DNA of 44,683 bases from Planctomycetota bacterium (GCA_016793305.1 JAEUHU010000422.1:1-44683), one strand, 5' to 3'; shown: positions 1 to 9,203, numbered from the stretch's first letter. Notes: a model not told the origin generated them from the letters alone. Numbers and translations: made by a program.

Positions 1-250
<250 letters not shown>

Positions 251-340
251 CATCCTCACTCGATGCCTCGGCGGTCTCTTTCCACCAACCCAACGTCTGT
301 CTCGTCTCCGACCCTGCGGTCGGCGGCGAGATCCATGCGC

Positions 341-450
341 CTCCCGGTGCCCATACCTGGCTGGAAATACCCGTTCCCTTTCCGAACACGGCAGTCAAGC
401 AGCCAGGGCCGATGATAGTGCTACGCGCGAAAGTAGGTCAGTGCCGGGTC
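341..450 (+). rRNA. 5S ribosomal RNA
   Basis: The conserved 5S core is present: CCCGTTCCCTTTCCGAACAC at about 370-389, GGCAGTCAAGC just after it, and GAAAGTAGGTCAGTGCC near the 3' end. The ends CCCGGT (343-348) and GCCGGG (443-448) pair to form helix I. Length is about 108-110 nt, slightly short of the usual 115-120. It directly follows 23S in the same orientation. Confidence 0.95.
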
Positions 451-457
451 AATCTCT

Positions 458-490
458 GCGGCCCCCGTTCTTCATGAGGACTGGGGCCGC
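458..490 (+). terminator. Intrinsic terminator of the rRNA operon
   Basis: GCGGCCCC (458-465) and GGGGCCGC (483-490) are a perfect 8-bp inverted repeat. Inside it 467-471 also pairs with 477-481, giving a long hairpin with one C-U mismatch and a 5-nt loop. A pyrimidine-rich tail TTCCATTTCC follows. Its position 8 nt after 5S fits the end of the ribosomal transcript. Confidence 0.85.
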
Positions 491-546
491 TTCCATTTCC
501 ACCTTGCATCTCCGATTGGGGTGGCTTTCCATCGCAGTTGCGAGCC

Positions 547-1881
547 ATGCTACCCCTGTCGGCAGCAGACCAGAGACTCGAGTCCTTGTTGGCCCAGTTG
601 GTCTGGTTCAACCGCCTCCGGCTCGTAGTGGCCGCCAGCGTCATCTGGCTGAGTGCGCTGGCTGCCCATGCTCTCGAGGTCGTAGCGGATGCTGTCCCAC
701 TGTACTTGCTCGGGGGGCTGATACTCGCTGCCGACCTGGTCTACATCGCCGTGTTCCGCCGATTGCGTCGGGGCAAGCTCGAAACGGTGCAGCAGCATGT
801 CTACCTGCAGATCGCCGTGGATCTGTTGCTGCTCACCGGCTTGCTGCACTACTCGGGAGGGATCACGAACCCGCTCGCCTCGTTCTATTCGTTCCACGCA
901 GTCATTGCTGCCCTGGTCTTGTCGATCCGGTCTGCCGTCGTGGTGGCAGTGACCAGCCTACTGTTGGTGACCGGGTTGGCATTCGCGGAGCGCATGGAGT
1001 TACTGGCCCACCATCCGCTTCGACTGGGTCTGGCGGAACTAGGCAAGATCACTCCGGCAGGGTTCCTGTTGCTGATCTTCGCCTTCGCTTCCACTCTCGC
1101 GCTGTCGATCTACTTCGTCGCTACGGTGATCGCGCGCTTGCGCTGGAACGAGGGGCAGCTGGTGCAGATGAGTCGCCATCTCGCACTGAGCGAGAAGTTG
1201 GCATCGATCGGCACTCTTGCGGCTGGTGTGAGTCACGAGATCAACAACCCCATCGGCGTGATCACCGGGAAGGTGCAGGTCCTGAGGTATCGGGTCCAGG
1301 ATGGTGACTCGAAGGAGCGTCTTCTCGGGGATCTCGACGTCATCGACAAGCATGCGCAGCGCATCGCGGTGATCACGGCCGGCCTACTCCAATTCTCGAG
1401 GGAGGAGCCGTTCGAGCTTCGTCCCGTGGACATCCCGCGCCTCCAAAGACAGGCTGCGGATCTCGTGCGAGTACCCTTCTCGGCCAAGAGTGTCGAACTG
1501 GCGGTTGAAGTTGGTGTTGGAGTGGCAGAGGTGGACATACTCGGCTCGGCGAACCACCTGCTGCAGGTTCTGATCAACATCCTCTTGAACGCCAACGATG
1601 CCTCCGCGTTCGGCGGGGTGGTGGAGCTGCGCAGCGTCGCAGGCCCCACGGGTGTCGAGTTGGTCATCCGCGATCATGGTCACGGGATCGCGCCAGAGAA
1701 CATCGGGAAGATCTTCGATCCCTTCTTCACCACCAAGGACGTCGACAAGGGGACGGGCTTGGGTTTGGCCATCAGCCACGGAATCATCGAGCGCCACGGC
1801 GGTCGGATCGAGGTGGAGAGCGAAGTCGGAACGGGGACTACGTTCCGGGTCCAGCTGCCCGTCGGTCGGAGGCGCAGTTAG
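547..1881 (+). CDS. Membrane sensor histidine kinase
   Basis: Autophosphorylating two-component sensor. The first ~200 residues are hydrophobic, with about six membrane spans. They are followed by a HisKA helix with the H-box HEINNPIGVI (His at about residue 230) and a HATPase domain: N-box NILLNANDAS, G1 DHGHGIAPEN, F-box FDPFFTTKD, G2 GTGLGLAISHGI. There is no PAS, HAMP or receiver domain. The topology recalls RegB/PrrB-type sensors, but the signal cannot be told from sequence. No response regulator is adjacent, so it is an orphan here, sitting directly after the rRNA operon terminator. The start is ATG 547; an in-frame TTG at 538 is possible and neither has a clear ribosome binding site. 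Confidence 0.9.
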   Translation: MLPLSAADQRLESLLAQLVWFNRLRLVVAASVIWLSALAAHALEVVADAVPLYLLGGLILAADLVYIAVFRRLRRGKLETVQQHVYLQIAVDLLLLTGLLHYSGGITNPLASFYSFHAVIAALVLSIRSAVVVAVTSLLLVTGLAFAERMELLAHHPLRLGLAELGKITPAGFLLLIFAFASTLALSIYFVATVIARLRWNEGQLVQMSRHLALSEKLASIGTLAAGVSHEINNPIGVITGKVQVLRYRVQDGDSKERLLGDLDVIDKHAQRIAVITAGLLQFSREEPFELRPVDIPRLQRQAADLVRVPFSAKSVELAVEVGVGVAEVDILGSANHLLQVLINILLNANDASAFGGVVELRSVAGPTGVELVIRDHGHGIAPENIGKIFDPFFTTKDVDKGTGLGLAISHGIIERHGGRIEVESEVGTGTTFRVQLPVGRRRS

Positions 1882-1934
1882 CTTCGGTGGCCTGGCGGCT
1901 GACGAGCACAACCAGTGGTTGTGTCAAAAGATGC

Positions 1935-1963
1935 TTGGTGAAAAGGCAGCAGCCTGCTAGCTT
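1935..1963 (+). promoter_or_regulatory. Candidate promoter for the 1970-2162 RNA
   Basis: TTGGTG at 1935-1940 and TAGCTT at 1958-1963 are separated by exactly 17 nt. The -10 box with its context GCTAGCTT is identical to the box in front of the kynA-like gene at 27463. Predicted start of transcription is about 1970. Each box matches sigma-70 consensus at only 3 of 6 bases, so the call rests on spacing and on the recurrence of the -10 context. Confidence 0.45.
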
Positions 1964-1969
1964 CCCGAG

Positions 1970-2162
1970 GGTGTTGGGCGGTCGCCTAGGGAGGGACCGA
2001 CGGCATGAGTGCTTGGACTAGGCACCCGAGCACTCGACTGCTCGGCTGGCGTGCCCTGCTGGCATCAGCACGTCCCAGGGACGTGGTTGGCTCCGTGCTG
2101 GCAGGTATGCCGAAAGAGCTTGGTGGCGCCGCTGGTCGCAAGGTCGGCGGCGCCACGTTTTC
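1970..2162 (+). ncRNA. Candidate structured small RNA, family unknown
   Basis: This stretch follows the histidine kinase and has no credible protein. On the plus strand it folds into a rod: 2040-2043 pairs with 2116-2119; 2048-2059 pairs with 2101-2111 with a single bulged C; 2060-2065 pairs with 2095-2100; and an apical hairpin pairs 2069-2075 with 2079-2085. Five G-U pairs in these helices would become A-C mismatches on the other strand, favouring plus-strand transcription. It ends in the terminator at 2123-2156 and starts just after a promoter-like pair. I see no signatures of tmRNA, RNase P or SRP RNA. A 6S-type RNA or a processed 3' UTR of the kinase are alternatives. The minus-strand genes that follow do not use it as a leader. 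Confidence 0.45.
2123..2161 (+). terminator. Strong Rho-independent terminator
   Basis: GTGGCGCCGC at 2123-2132 and GCGGCGCCAC at 2147-2156 are a perfect 10-bp stem with a 14-nt loop, followed by GTTTT at 2157-2161. It is the clearest intrinsic terminator in the window and lies 240 nt beyond the kinase stop. The rest of the gap (2162-2310) holds short inverted repeats (CTGGAGC with GCTCCAG at about 2199-2227; GGAGCG with CGCTCC at about 2167-2185) but no recognisable gene. Confidence 0.85.
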
Positions 2163-2310
2163 CCAGGAGCGCCGTTTCCGCTCCGGACCCTCAGGCACCT
2201 GGAGCCGCAGGCACAATGCCGCTCCAGCTTGGCCGCTCCAGCCTGCGGCGTCCAGGCAAGGCGGTGCCAAGCCAAGCTCCGAGCGAATTCTCGCCCTGCC
2301 GTAGAATGCT

Positions 2311-2532
2311 TCAGATCTTGACGTCGAGGACCTGGTCGACGTTGAAGTCGAAACTGAACTCTTGGTCGACGTTGATCAGGCGCCCCGTCCCCTTGAACTC
2401 GTTGAAGATGATCGCGCCGGACAGCGAGCGACCATCGTCGAGGCTCAACTCGACCCAGTCCGCTTGGCGGGCATTCATCAAGAGGTCGTAGACTTCGTCT
2501 CGGGTGAGGCGGGTGGAGTTTCGTTCGGACAT
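2311..2532 (-). CDS. Small protein of unknown function (73 aa)
   Basis: A 73-residue acidic protein beginning MSERNSTRLTRDEVYDLL. An N-terminal helix is followed by an all-beta half with DDGRSLSGAIIFNEF and a repeated FDFNVDQ/INVDQ pattern. The start is set by GAGGAA seven bases upstream of ATG 2532; a longer frame to 2604 has no such site. The length and the DGRSLSG strand recall Sm/Hfq-like or other small beta-barrels, but that is only an impression. It is the last gene of the minus-strand run after Tex and the Nudix gene, separated from the latter by 102 nt, so it may have its own promoter. No transmembrane segment or signal peptide is visible. Confidence 0.75.
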   Translation of the reverse strand: MSERNSTRLTRDEVYDLLMNARQADWVELSLDDGRSLSGAIIFNEFKGTGRLINVDQEFSFDFNVDQVLDVKI

Positions 2533-2634
2533 TGTCGATTCCTCGGTCGCTCGAATGGGCGACTGGGGCGGGGTGCAAAGGGATGGGGAGGTCCCGAGTT
2601 TCAAACTGCAGCGTTCGGCTGACCGGATGACCTT

Positions 2635-3312
2635 CTAAGGCGTTGTCAGTTCTAGGATTCTGGAATCCAGTAGCATCTGGGACCACGTCTCAAGGCGATG
2701 CGGATTCTGCCACAAGGCCGGCAACTCGGCAAGGAGGGTGAACCCACCGTGCATTTTCGCGGTCTCCCGGACTCTCACGGCGACCTGGGCGGCCGCCAGG
2801 GGCATCGCCAAGTGCACATGGTAGGCAAGTCCGGCATGTACCGAGCCAACGTCGGTGGAGTCGTCGTTCAGGAGGCCGAGCAGCCTGGGGGTGGGCAGTG
2901 TCGGGACCCTGAGTTCCAGCTCCTCGAACAGTTCGCGCTCCAAGGCTTTGCGGAAGATCTCGGGGTCGGGGACTGCGCCCGGTGGGTGGGCCGCCAGGTC
3001 ATCCTCGTCGATGTGGCCGCCGATGCCGAGGCTCCATGAGCCGTGCAGGCGCCCTTCGCTTTGTCCCTTGGTCCTTTGCACGGCGAACGCGCCGAGATCG
3101 GCATGGGTGTGATCCCCGCAGGTCAGCATGCAGTAAGGAATCCACTGCTTCCATGCCTTGGTCGCTTCGGCCAGCGGCCGAGGCTCCAGGCGCGCGAGTC
3201 GAGCGATCTGCCCCAGGAAGCCCTCTGCCTGTTGTGGACCGAATGGAGTGAAGCCATGAGGCCAGTCTCCGCCGAACAGCGACGAGCGGTCCGTGACCAG
3301 CACCCTGCTCAC
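2635..3312 (-). CDS. Nudix-family hydrolase-like protein (COG4112 type)
   Basis: A 225-residue protein with a stretched Nudix box: GIGGHIDEDD at about residues 96-105, an insertion of about 15 residues, then an E-x7-RE helix ending RELFEELEL. The insertion and the GGHID strand are typical of the predicted phosphoesterase group COG4112 rather than of MutT proper. The usual Gly late in the box is replaced by Leu. Nudix enzymes hydrolyse nucleoside diphosphates linked to another moiety; the substrate here is unknown. The start is GTG 3312, overlapping the Tex stop as GTGA, so it is probably translated by coupling to Tex. Confidence 0.8.
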   Translation of the reverse strand: MSRVLVTDRSSLFGGDWPHGFTPFGPQQAEGFLGQIARLARLEPRPLAEATKAWKQWIPYCMLTCGDHTHADLGAFAVQRTKGQSEGRLHGSWSLGIGGHIDEDDLAAHPPGAVPDPEIFRKALERELFEELELRVPTLPTPRLLGLLNDDSTDVGSVHAGLAYHVHLAMPLAAAQVAVRVRETAKMHGGFTLLAELPALWQNPHRLETWSQMLLDSRILELTTP

Positions 3313-5888
3313 GGCTTCGGGTCTTCCTGGCGTTCCTCACGCGGCGGGGCGGCTGGGCGGTCCTTGGCGCCGCCGAGCAGGGCTCGGAGGTTGGCGAGCG
3401 ACTTGAACTCGCCCTTGTGCGTCTTGGTCTCGGCTGCCTCGAGCGCGGGCTCGACTGTGTAGACGCGCTGCTCGCGCGAGCCACGTCCACGCGGGCCCCG
3501 GTCGTCGAAGCTGCGATCGTCGCGCCCGCCGGGCCTTCGACCGCCGCGCTCGAACCTCGGCCGGTCGCCACCCTCGTCACCGGGCGTACGCGGCGGGCGC
3601 CGCTCGCCGACCCCGGACCCACCGAATCGTCCACTGCGCTGCGGGGCGTCGTCGCGGCGCTCGCCGCGCCCGCGGCGCCGCCCCTGTTGCTGCTCCATGC
3701 GCTCGCCGATCGTCGGCGACCGCCCCTCCTGGAGGTGGCGGGGCTTGAGCATGGTCAGCGAGATCTTGTTGTGCTGCTGGTCGACGTTCAGCACCCACAC
3801 CGTCACCACCTCGCCCACTCGGAGCGTCTGTTGGCTGTCGCGCAGGCGATGGCCCGGGATCTGCGAGATGTGGACGAGTCCGTCCTGGCCGATGCCCAGG
3901 TCGAGGAACGCGCCGAACTCCGTCAGGCTGGCGACCCGGCCGCGCAGTTCGCGATCGCTGTGGAGGTCGGCGATGCTGTGGACCCCCTCGTTGGTGGTCG
4001 CGACCAGTTCGCCGCGGCACTCTTCCTTCGCGCGCTGCAGCTGCTGCAGGACCCCGATCACGCGCGGGCGCGGCACGTCAGGGGTCACCAGACGGTCGGC
4101 ATCCACGTCGCGCAGGTTGCTGCCGAGCAGGTCCACCTTCGGAACGGCGCGGCTCGCCGCGATGGCCTCCACGATCGGGTAGTCCTCGGGGTGGATCGGC
4201 GAGTCGTCGAGCGGCTCGGCTCCGCCGACCACACGCAGGAACCCGGCGACGTTGCGCACGACCAACGGGGACAGCCCTGGCACGTCGGCGAGCGCCGCAC
4301 GCGACGGGAAGCCGCCGATCCGTCGGCGCTGGTCGAGGATCACCTTGGCGAGTTCGTGGTTCAGGCCCGGCAGCTGCTCGAGGATCGACAGCGAGACGGT
4401 GTTCAGGTCGCAGCCGACCTGGGCGAGGCAGGAGGAGGCGATCAGGCCGAGCTCCCGCTGCAGCATGCCCTGGTGCACGTCGTCGAGCGTCTGGCCGAGG
4501 CCCAGCGTGCGGCTGTCCATGCGGATCAGCTCGAGCAACGGATCCTGCAGCCGGCGGCCGAGCGAGATCGACGTGCGCACGCCGACGTCGACACCCGGGA
4601 TCGCCTTCTTGCCGTCCGTGCTGGTGGCGAAGATCGTCGAGGCGGCCTCGTCGACGGCGACCACCATCGGCATCGGCGTCTCGCCGAGCGCCTTGCGCAG
4701 TTCGGCCACGACGCGCTCGCTGCCCGCCTGGCGCCGACCGTGCGGCAGCGCGATCGCCGCCGGCTGTTCGGTGCGCACCACCTCCGTGAGCCAGGTCATC
4801 GCGCCCTGCTTCTGCTCGTCGTTGTCGGTCGGCAGCGTCTTGTGCTGGGCGACCGAACCGTCCTCGGCGAGCAGGGCCGCCCAGATCACCTTGCTGCTCG
4901 TGCGCAGCGCCAGCACTTTCTTGTGCCCGAGCGGCGGGGCCAGCAGCTGCGAACGCAGGTTGCGGGCGTAGGTCCGCACCGCTTCGCGGTCGGCTCGCTC
5001 CTTCAGGCGGCGGCGCACGTCCTTGCCGCAGTAGTCGACGAGTTGCTGGGCCGCGTGGTCGAACACCAGGTTGTAGAACTCGGCGAGCGGAGCATCGGCC
5101 GGCAGGTCGGTGGTGTGCAGCTCGCGCAGCAGCTCGCGATGGCGGCCTTCCGCCAGGCCCAATTCGAGGTGCAGGATGCCCTCACGCTCGGCGCGTCGCA
5201 GGGCGAGCATGCGACCCGTCGGGATGCGATGGATCGGCTCGGCGAAGTCGAGCAGGTCCTTGTAGCGCGCCGCGGCGGCCGAACCCTGTTGGTCGGGATT
5301 GACGAGGCGGGCCCGCAGGATGCCCCGGCGCAGTTCGTCCCGGAAGCGAGCGCGCGTCGCGGGGTCGTGCACGATGCGGTCCGAGAGGATCAACAAGGCC
5401 CCTTCGAGCACGGCTTCAGGCGTGCTGAGGCCCTTGTTCGCATCGAGGTAGCCGGCGGCGACGTCATACAGCGTCTGCTCGCCGAGCTGGCGGTGCTGCA
5501 GCGCCATCGCGAGCGGCATCAGCCCCTTCTCCTCCATCTGGGCGGCGACCCCGCGCCGCCGCGGGCGCATCGACTGGTAGAAGTCGTCGACCACGTCCTG
5601 GTCGACCGTGGCGGCGAGCTGTTGCTCGAGCTCCGCGGTGCGGCGGCCGCGTTCCTCCGCCTGCTGCAGGATCGCCTGCTTGCGCTGCTCGAGCTCGTCG
5701 AGCGCGTGGAGCCGCTCGGCGATGCTCTGCAGCCGGTCCTCCGACAGGTTCCCGACCGCGTAGCGGCGGTATCTGGCGATGAACGCCGGCGTGGCCTGCT
5801 CGTGGAGCAGGGCGACCGCGGCGGCGATCACTTCGGGCGGATTGTCGAACTCGGCACAGAGACGATCGAGCGTGGCGGGCGATGCCAT
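3309..5888 (-). CDS. tex: Tex-like RNA-binding transcription accessory protein
   Basis: Cytoplasmic nucleic-acid-binding protein of the Tex/Spt6 family (859 aa). Visible in order: the N-terminal helical Tex domain, the RNase H-like YqgF core (about 310-450, VAVDEAASTIFATS), the helix-hairpin-helix region (LPGLNHELAKVILDQR) and a C-terminal S1 domain of about 70 residues starting GRVASLTEFGAFLDLG. Beyond S1 is an unusual tail of about 115 residues rich in Arg and Gly (for example RRRGRGERR, RGPRGRG), ending in a more ordinary segment EFKSLANLRALLGG. Ordinary Tex is about 720-780 residues, so the tail explains the extra length. It is the first gene of a minus-strand unit with the Nudix gene and diverges from the heptosyltransferase gene. 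Confidence 0.95.
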   Translation of the reverse strand: MASPATLDRLCAEFDNPPEVIAAAVALLHEQATPAFIARYRRYAVGNLSEDRLQSIAERLHALDELEQRKQAILQQAEERGRRTAELEQQLAATVDQDVVDDFYQSMRPRRRGVAAQMEEKGLMPLAMALQHRQLGEQTLYDVAAGYLDANKGLSTPEAVLEGALLILSDRIVHDPATRARFRDELRRGILRARLVNPDQQGSAAAARYKDLLDFAEPIHRIPTGRMLALRRAEREGILHLELGLAEGRHRELLRELHTTDLPADAPLAEFYNLVFDHAAQQLVDYCGKDVRRRLKERADREAVRTYARNLRSQLLAPPLGHKKVLALRTSSKVIWAALLAEDGSVAQHKTLPTDNDEQKQGAMTWLTEVVRTEQPAAIALPHGRRQAGSERVVAELRKALGETPMPMVVAVDEAASTIFATSTDGKKAIPGVDVGVRTSISLGRRLQDPLLELIRMDSRTLGLGQTLDDVHQGMLQRELGLIASSCLAQVGCDLNTVSLSILEQLPGLNHELAKVILDQRRRIGGFPSRAALADVPGLSPLVVRNVAGFLRVVGGAEPLDDSPIHPEDYPIVEAIAASRAVPKVDLLGSNLRDVDADRLVTPDVPRPRVIGVLQQLQRAKEECRGELVATTNEGVHSIADLHSDRELRGRVASLTEFGAFLDLGIGQDGLVHISQIPGHRLRDSQQTLRVGEVVTVWVLNVDQQHNKISLTMLKPRHLQEGRSPTIGERMEQQQGRRRGRGERRDDAPQRSGRFGGSGVGERRPPRTPGDEGGDRPRFERGGRRPGGRDDRSFDDRGPRGRGSREQRVYTVEPALEAAETKTHKGEFKSLANLRALLGGAKDRPAAPPREERQEDPKP

Positions 5889-5925
5889 GGTTGAAGGGCG
5901 CGGATTTCGCGCAGTGGAGGGGCGA

Positions 5926-5935
5926 GCACGATAGC
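5926..5935 (-). promoter_or_regulatory. Candidate -10 region of tex (GCTANNGTGC motif)
   Basis: On the minus strand this reads GCTATCGTGC, 37 nt before the tex start. CTGGCA lies 17 nt upstream of the TATCGT box and is a passable -35. The same 14 bases GCGAGCACGATAGC (plus-strand reading, 5922-5935) recur at 31713-31726 in front of another minus-strand operon. Confidence 0.55.
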
Positions 5936-6046
5936 ACGACCTTGCTCGCCTGCCAGCGCCGAGCCGCAGGGTCGCTGTTGCTCCGCTGGTCGCGGCATCG
6001 CAAGATCGACGGAAGCGAGCGGCTTCACGGCTCGCGCGCTGCCACG

Positions 6047-7129
6047 ATGACCCGTCCCGTCGACCTGACCAAGATCCGTCGCATCTGGCTGCGCACCCCG
6101 AACTGGCTCGGGGACTTCGTCATGGCAACGGCGGCCTTCGCCCGCATCCGCGCGGCCTTCCCGAACGCCTACATCGCCGCCGGCATGCGCCCCTACCTGC
6201 GGCCCCTGGTCGACGAGGGGCTGTTCGACGAGATCGTGCCGACCCCGAAGGCGAGCGGTCTCGGCGATTTCGCCCGGCAGGTGCGGGCCTTGCGGCGGCA
6301 GCACCACGACCTCGCCATCGTGCTGCCCAACTCGTGGGTCACCGGGGCGGTGCCATTCTTCGCCGGCATCCCGCTGCGGCTCGGTTACCGGCAGGGCCGG
6401 CCGCTGCTGATGAACCTCGGGCTCACGGCCCAGGTGCGGCGGCGCTGGTGGCAGTCGCGGTCGGGGCCGCGTCGCTACCCGATGCCGATGCCCCAGTACT
6501 ACGAGGAACTGCTGGACGTGCTCGGCCTGCCGCCGTTGGATCGTCATCCGCGCCTCCGGGTCGCGCCGGCCGACGACGCGTTCGTCGCCGAGCACCTGCG
6601 CACGCTCGGCATCGGTCCCGCCGACAAGCTGCTGCTGCTGGTGGTCGGCGCCAACTTCGGCGCCAGCAAGCTGTGGCCGCCCGAACGGTTCGCCGAGCTC
6701 GCCCGGGTCATGCAGGAACGCCACGGCATGCGCGCCCTGGTGCTGGTCGGCCCGGCCGAGGTCGAGCTCGGCGAACGGATCGCGCGCGACGGCGGTGCCA
6801 TCGCCCTGAGCCGCCCGGTGCTGCCGCTCGACAAGCTGAAGGCCCTGGTGGCCCGCGGCACGTTGATGGTCACCGGCGACACCGGGCCGCGGCACCTCGC
6901 GGTCGCCTTCGATCGTCCGGTCGTCTGCCTGATGGGGCCGAACGATCCGAACTACACGAACTACTGCCTCGAGCGCACCGCGCTGATCCGCAAGGACCTG
7001 CCGTGCTCGCCGTGCCAGCGCAAGGTCTGCCCGCTCGGGCACCATCGCTGCATGCGGGACATCACGGTCGAGGAAGTCGAGACGGCGGGGCTCGAGTTGC
7101 TGCGACGCATCGGTGCCGCGGCGGGGTAG
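6047..7129 (+). CDS. GT9 family heptosyltransferase (LPS heptosyltransferase II-like)
   Basis: Transfers an ADP-heptose-type sugar onto the lipopolysaccharide inner core at the cytoplasmic face of the inner membrane (family knowledge). The 360-residue protein has the GT9 start motif LRTPNWLGDFVMATAAF, the mid-domain VGANFGASKLWPPERFAEL and the C-terminal nucleotide-sugar motif TGDTGPRHLAVAF followed by GPNDPNYTN. A Cys-rich stretch PCSPCQRKVCPLGHHRC near the C-terminus resembles that of WaaF-like proteins. The start is ATG 6047 (MTRPVDLTKIRRIWLRTP); an upstream in-frame extension to 5882 would overlap the divergent tex start and is not family-like. The acceptor sugar cannot be inferred. Confidence 0.9.
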   Translation: MTRPVDLTKIRRIWLRTPNWLGDFVMATAAFARIRAAFPNAYIAAGMRPYLRPLVDEGLFDEIVPTPKASGLGDFARQVRALRRQHHDLAIVLPNSWVTGAVPFFAGIPLRLGYRQGRPLLMNLGLTAQVRRRWWQSRSGPRRYPMPMPQYYEELLDVLGLPPLDRHPRLRVAPADDAFVAEHLRTLGIGPADKLLLLVVGANFGASKLWPPERFAELARVMQERHGMRALVLVGPAEVELGERIARDGGAIALSRPVLPLDKLKALVARGTLMVTGDTGPRHLAVAFDRPVVCLMGPNDPNYTNYCLERTALIRKDLPCSPCQRKVCPLGHHRCMRDITVEEVETAGLELLRRIGAAAG

Positions 7130-7133
7130 CATC
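7124..7133 (+). promoter_or_regulatory. Possible promoter -10 for the FHA-activator/kinase pair
   Basis: GGTAGCATCC overlaps the stop codon of the heptosyltransferase gene, 63 nt before the start at 7196. It fits a TAnnnT -10 and partly matches the GCTANNGTGC motif, but may be chance. Confidence 0.3.
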
Positions 7134-7195
7134 CGGCCGGCGCTGCCGCGGCTCGGGTTACAGCGACCCGGCCCCGCGCTATCGCCTTCCGCGCC

Positions 7196-9199
7196 ATGTC
7201 CCAAGGCCCCTTCCTGCTGATCGTCGCCCACGATGGCGAGACCGAGACCCACGCCTTCCACCAGCCGGTCGTCTCGATCGGCCGGTCGCGTGACTGCGAC
7301 CTGCAGCTGGCCGACCGGCTGATCTCGCGCATCCACTGCCGGGTCGAGCGGCAGGAAGGCGTGTTCGTGCTCGCCGACGCAGGGGCGCAGAATCCGGCGA
7401 AGCTGCGCGGGCGACCCGTGATGCGCGCCGAGCTGAAGGTCGGCGAGACGTTCCAGGTCGGCCCGTACGAGATCACCCTCGGCCTGCCGGCGTCGGAGTC
7501 GGCTTCGGTCGAGGACACCCGGCCTGGGGAGAACCTGCGCGGTGGGCAGGACCTCGTGACCTTCCTGCAGATCGCCCGGGCGCTGAACGAGGAACTCGAC
7601 CTGACGCGCCTGCTGACGCAGATCGTCGACGCGGCGATCCACCTGTGCGGGGCCGAGCGCGGGTTCCTGATCCTCGGCCGCACCGGCGAGCACTCGGTCG
7701 AAGTGGCGCGCAACTTCGCGCAGGAGGAGGTGCTGTCGCCGGAGTTCAAGATCTCGCGCACGATCGCCAACCGGGTGATGTCGACCGGCGTACCGGAGCT
7801 GACCACGAACGCGCAGGAGGACGACCGTTTCCGCGACCTGCAGTCGGTCGCCGACCTGCGACTGCGTTCGGTGCTGTGCATCCCGATCCGTGTGCACGGC
7901 GAGATCGGCGGCGTGCTCTACGTCGACAACCGGCTCCAGCAGCAGGTGTTCCAGGAGCGTGAGAAGTCGCTGCTGCTGTCGCTCGCCGACCACGCCGGCA
8001 CCGCGATCCACACGGCGCGCAACGTCGAGCAGCTGCGCGGCAAGCAGATCGAGCTGCAGCAGGCCCTGGACCGGGTCGACCAGCTCAACTCGGCGTTGAA
8101 GGGCCAGCTGCAGGAGAAGACCAGCGAGCTGTCGCAGATCCGCGAGGAGATCAGTGCGCAGAGCCTCGGCCTGCGCAGCAAGTACGACTACCGGCAGATC
8201 GTCGGCCACGGTCGGGCGATGCGCTCGGTGTTCGCGCTGCTCGACAAGTACATCGAGGCCGAGGACCCGGTGCTGATCACCGGCGACAGCGGCACCGGCA
8301 AGGAACTGGTCGCGCGCGCGATCCACGTGCACAGCCGGCGCAGCGAGCGCCCGTTCGTCAGCGAGAACTGCGCAGCGTTGCCCGAGGCCTTGCTGGAGAG
8401 CGAGCTGTTCGGCTACGTGCGCGGGGCGTTCACCGGTGCCACCAGCAACAAGAAGGGCCTGCTCGAGTCCGCCGACGGCGGCGTGCTGTTCCTCGACGAG
8501 ATCGGCGACATGCCGCTCGACCTGCAGAAGAAGCTGCTGCGTGTGCTGCAGGAGGGCGAGGTCCGCCCGCTCGGCAGCCGCGACACCGTCAAGGTCGACG
8601 TGCGCCTGTTGTGCGCCACCAATCGCAACCTCGAACAGATGGTGCGCGACGGCGAGTTCCGCGAGGACCTCTACTACCGGCTGGCGGTGCTGCTGGTGCA
8701 CCTGCCGCCGTTGCGGGATCGCAAGGAGGACATCCCGTTGCTGGTGAAGCGCTTCCTCGGCGACCTGCAGAAGGAGGCGCAGGGTCGCCTGCGGATCAGC
8801 CCGGACGCGATGGAGCGCCTGGTCGCCTACGGCTGGCCCGGCAACGTGCGCGAACTGCAGAACGAGATCCGCCGTGCCGCCGTGCTGTGCGACGGCATCA
8901 TCCTGGAGACCCACCTGAGCACGCACGTGCGCGAGGGGCGCAGTGGCCCCGGTACGCCCATGGCCGACGACGGACTGGCGCCGAGCGAACGCGGCACCAC
9001 GCTGCCCGACATGGTGCGCGATCTCGAGATCCGCGAGATCCAGAAGGCGTTCGACCGGGCCCAGTCGAACAAGAGCCGCGCCGCCGACCTGCTGGGCCTG
9101 TCGCGCTTCGCCTTGCAGCGCAAGCTGGAGAAGTACGCCCTGGACCAGAACGGCCGCCCGACCGGCCTACCGCCGGCCGCAGGCGACGACACCGCGTAG
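7196..9199 (+). CDS. FHA-GAF sigma54-interacting transcriptional activator
   Basis: A 667-residue enhancer-binding protein. Order: FHA domain (about 8-98, with [12 protein letters not shown] and SRIHCRV), GAF domain (about 120-270), a coiled-coil linker (about 275-315), an AAA+ sigma54-activation domain (about 330-565; Walker [15 protein letters not shown] loop, Walker [25 protein letters not shown]) and a C-terminal Fis-type helix-turn-helix ([20 protein letters not shown]). An intact GAFTGA means it can in principle remodel sigma54 polymerase. FHA domains bind phosphothreonine, and the next gene, 4 nt downstream, encodes a Ser/Thr kinase, so the pair probably forms a signalling unit. Regulated promoters are not evident in the window. 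Confidence 0.95.
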   Translation: MSQGPFLLIVAHDGETETHAFHQPVVSIGRSRDCDLQLADRLISRIHCRVERQEGVFVLADAGAQNPAKLRGRPVMRAELKVGETFQVGPYEITLGLPASESASVEDTRPGENLRGGQDLVTFLQIARALNEELDLTRLLTQIVDAAIHLCGAERGFLILGRTGEHSVEVARNFAQEEVLSPEFKISRTIANRVMSTGVPELTTNAQEDDRFRDLQSVADLRLRSVLCIPIRVHGEIGGVLYVDNRLQQQVFQEREKSLLLSLADHAGTAIHTARNVEQLRGKQIELQQALDRVDQLNSALKGQLQEKTSELSQIREEISAQSLGLRSKYDYRQIVGHGRAMRSVFALLDKYIEAEDPVLITGDSGTGKELVARAIHVHSRRSERPFVSENCAALPEALLESELFGYVRGAFTGATSNKKGLLESADGGVLFLDEIGDMPLDLQKKLLRVLQEGEVRPLGSRDTVKVDVRLLCATNRNLEQMVRDGEFREDLYYRLAVLLVHLPPLRDRKEDIPLLVKRFLGDLQKEAQGRLRISPDAMERLVAYGWPGNVRELQNEIRRAAVLCDGIILETHLSTHVREGRSGPGTPMADDGLAPSERGTTLPDMVRDLEIREIQKAFDRAQSNKSRAADLLGLSRFALQRKLEKYALDQNGRPTGLPPAAGDDTA

Positions 9200-9203
9200 C
9201 GGC

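Noticed and set aside
3417..5894. 825-codon plus-strand frame opposite tex
   Set aside because: Same reason: an Arg/Val/Glu-rich shadow of a well-supported Tex gene.
5882..6046. Upstream extension of the heptosyltransferase reading frame
   Set aside because: It would overlap the divergent tex start and the added residues are not typical of GT9 enzymes.
5828..8926. 1032-codon minus-strand frame
   Set aside because: Shadow of the heptosyltransferase and activator genes; no recognisable domain.
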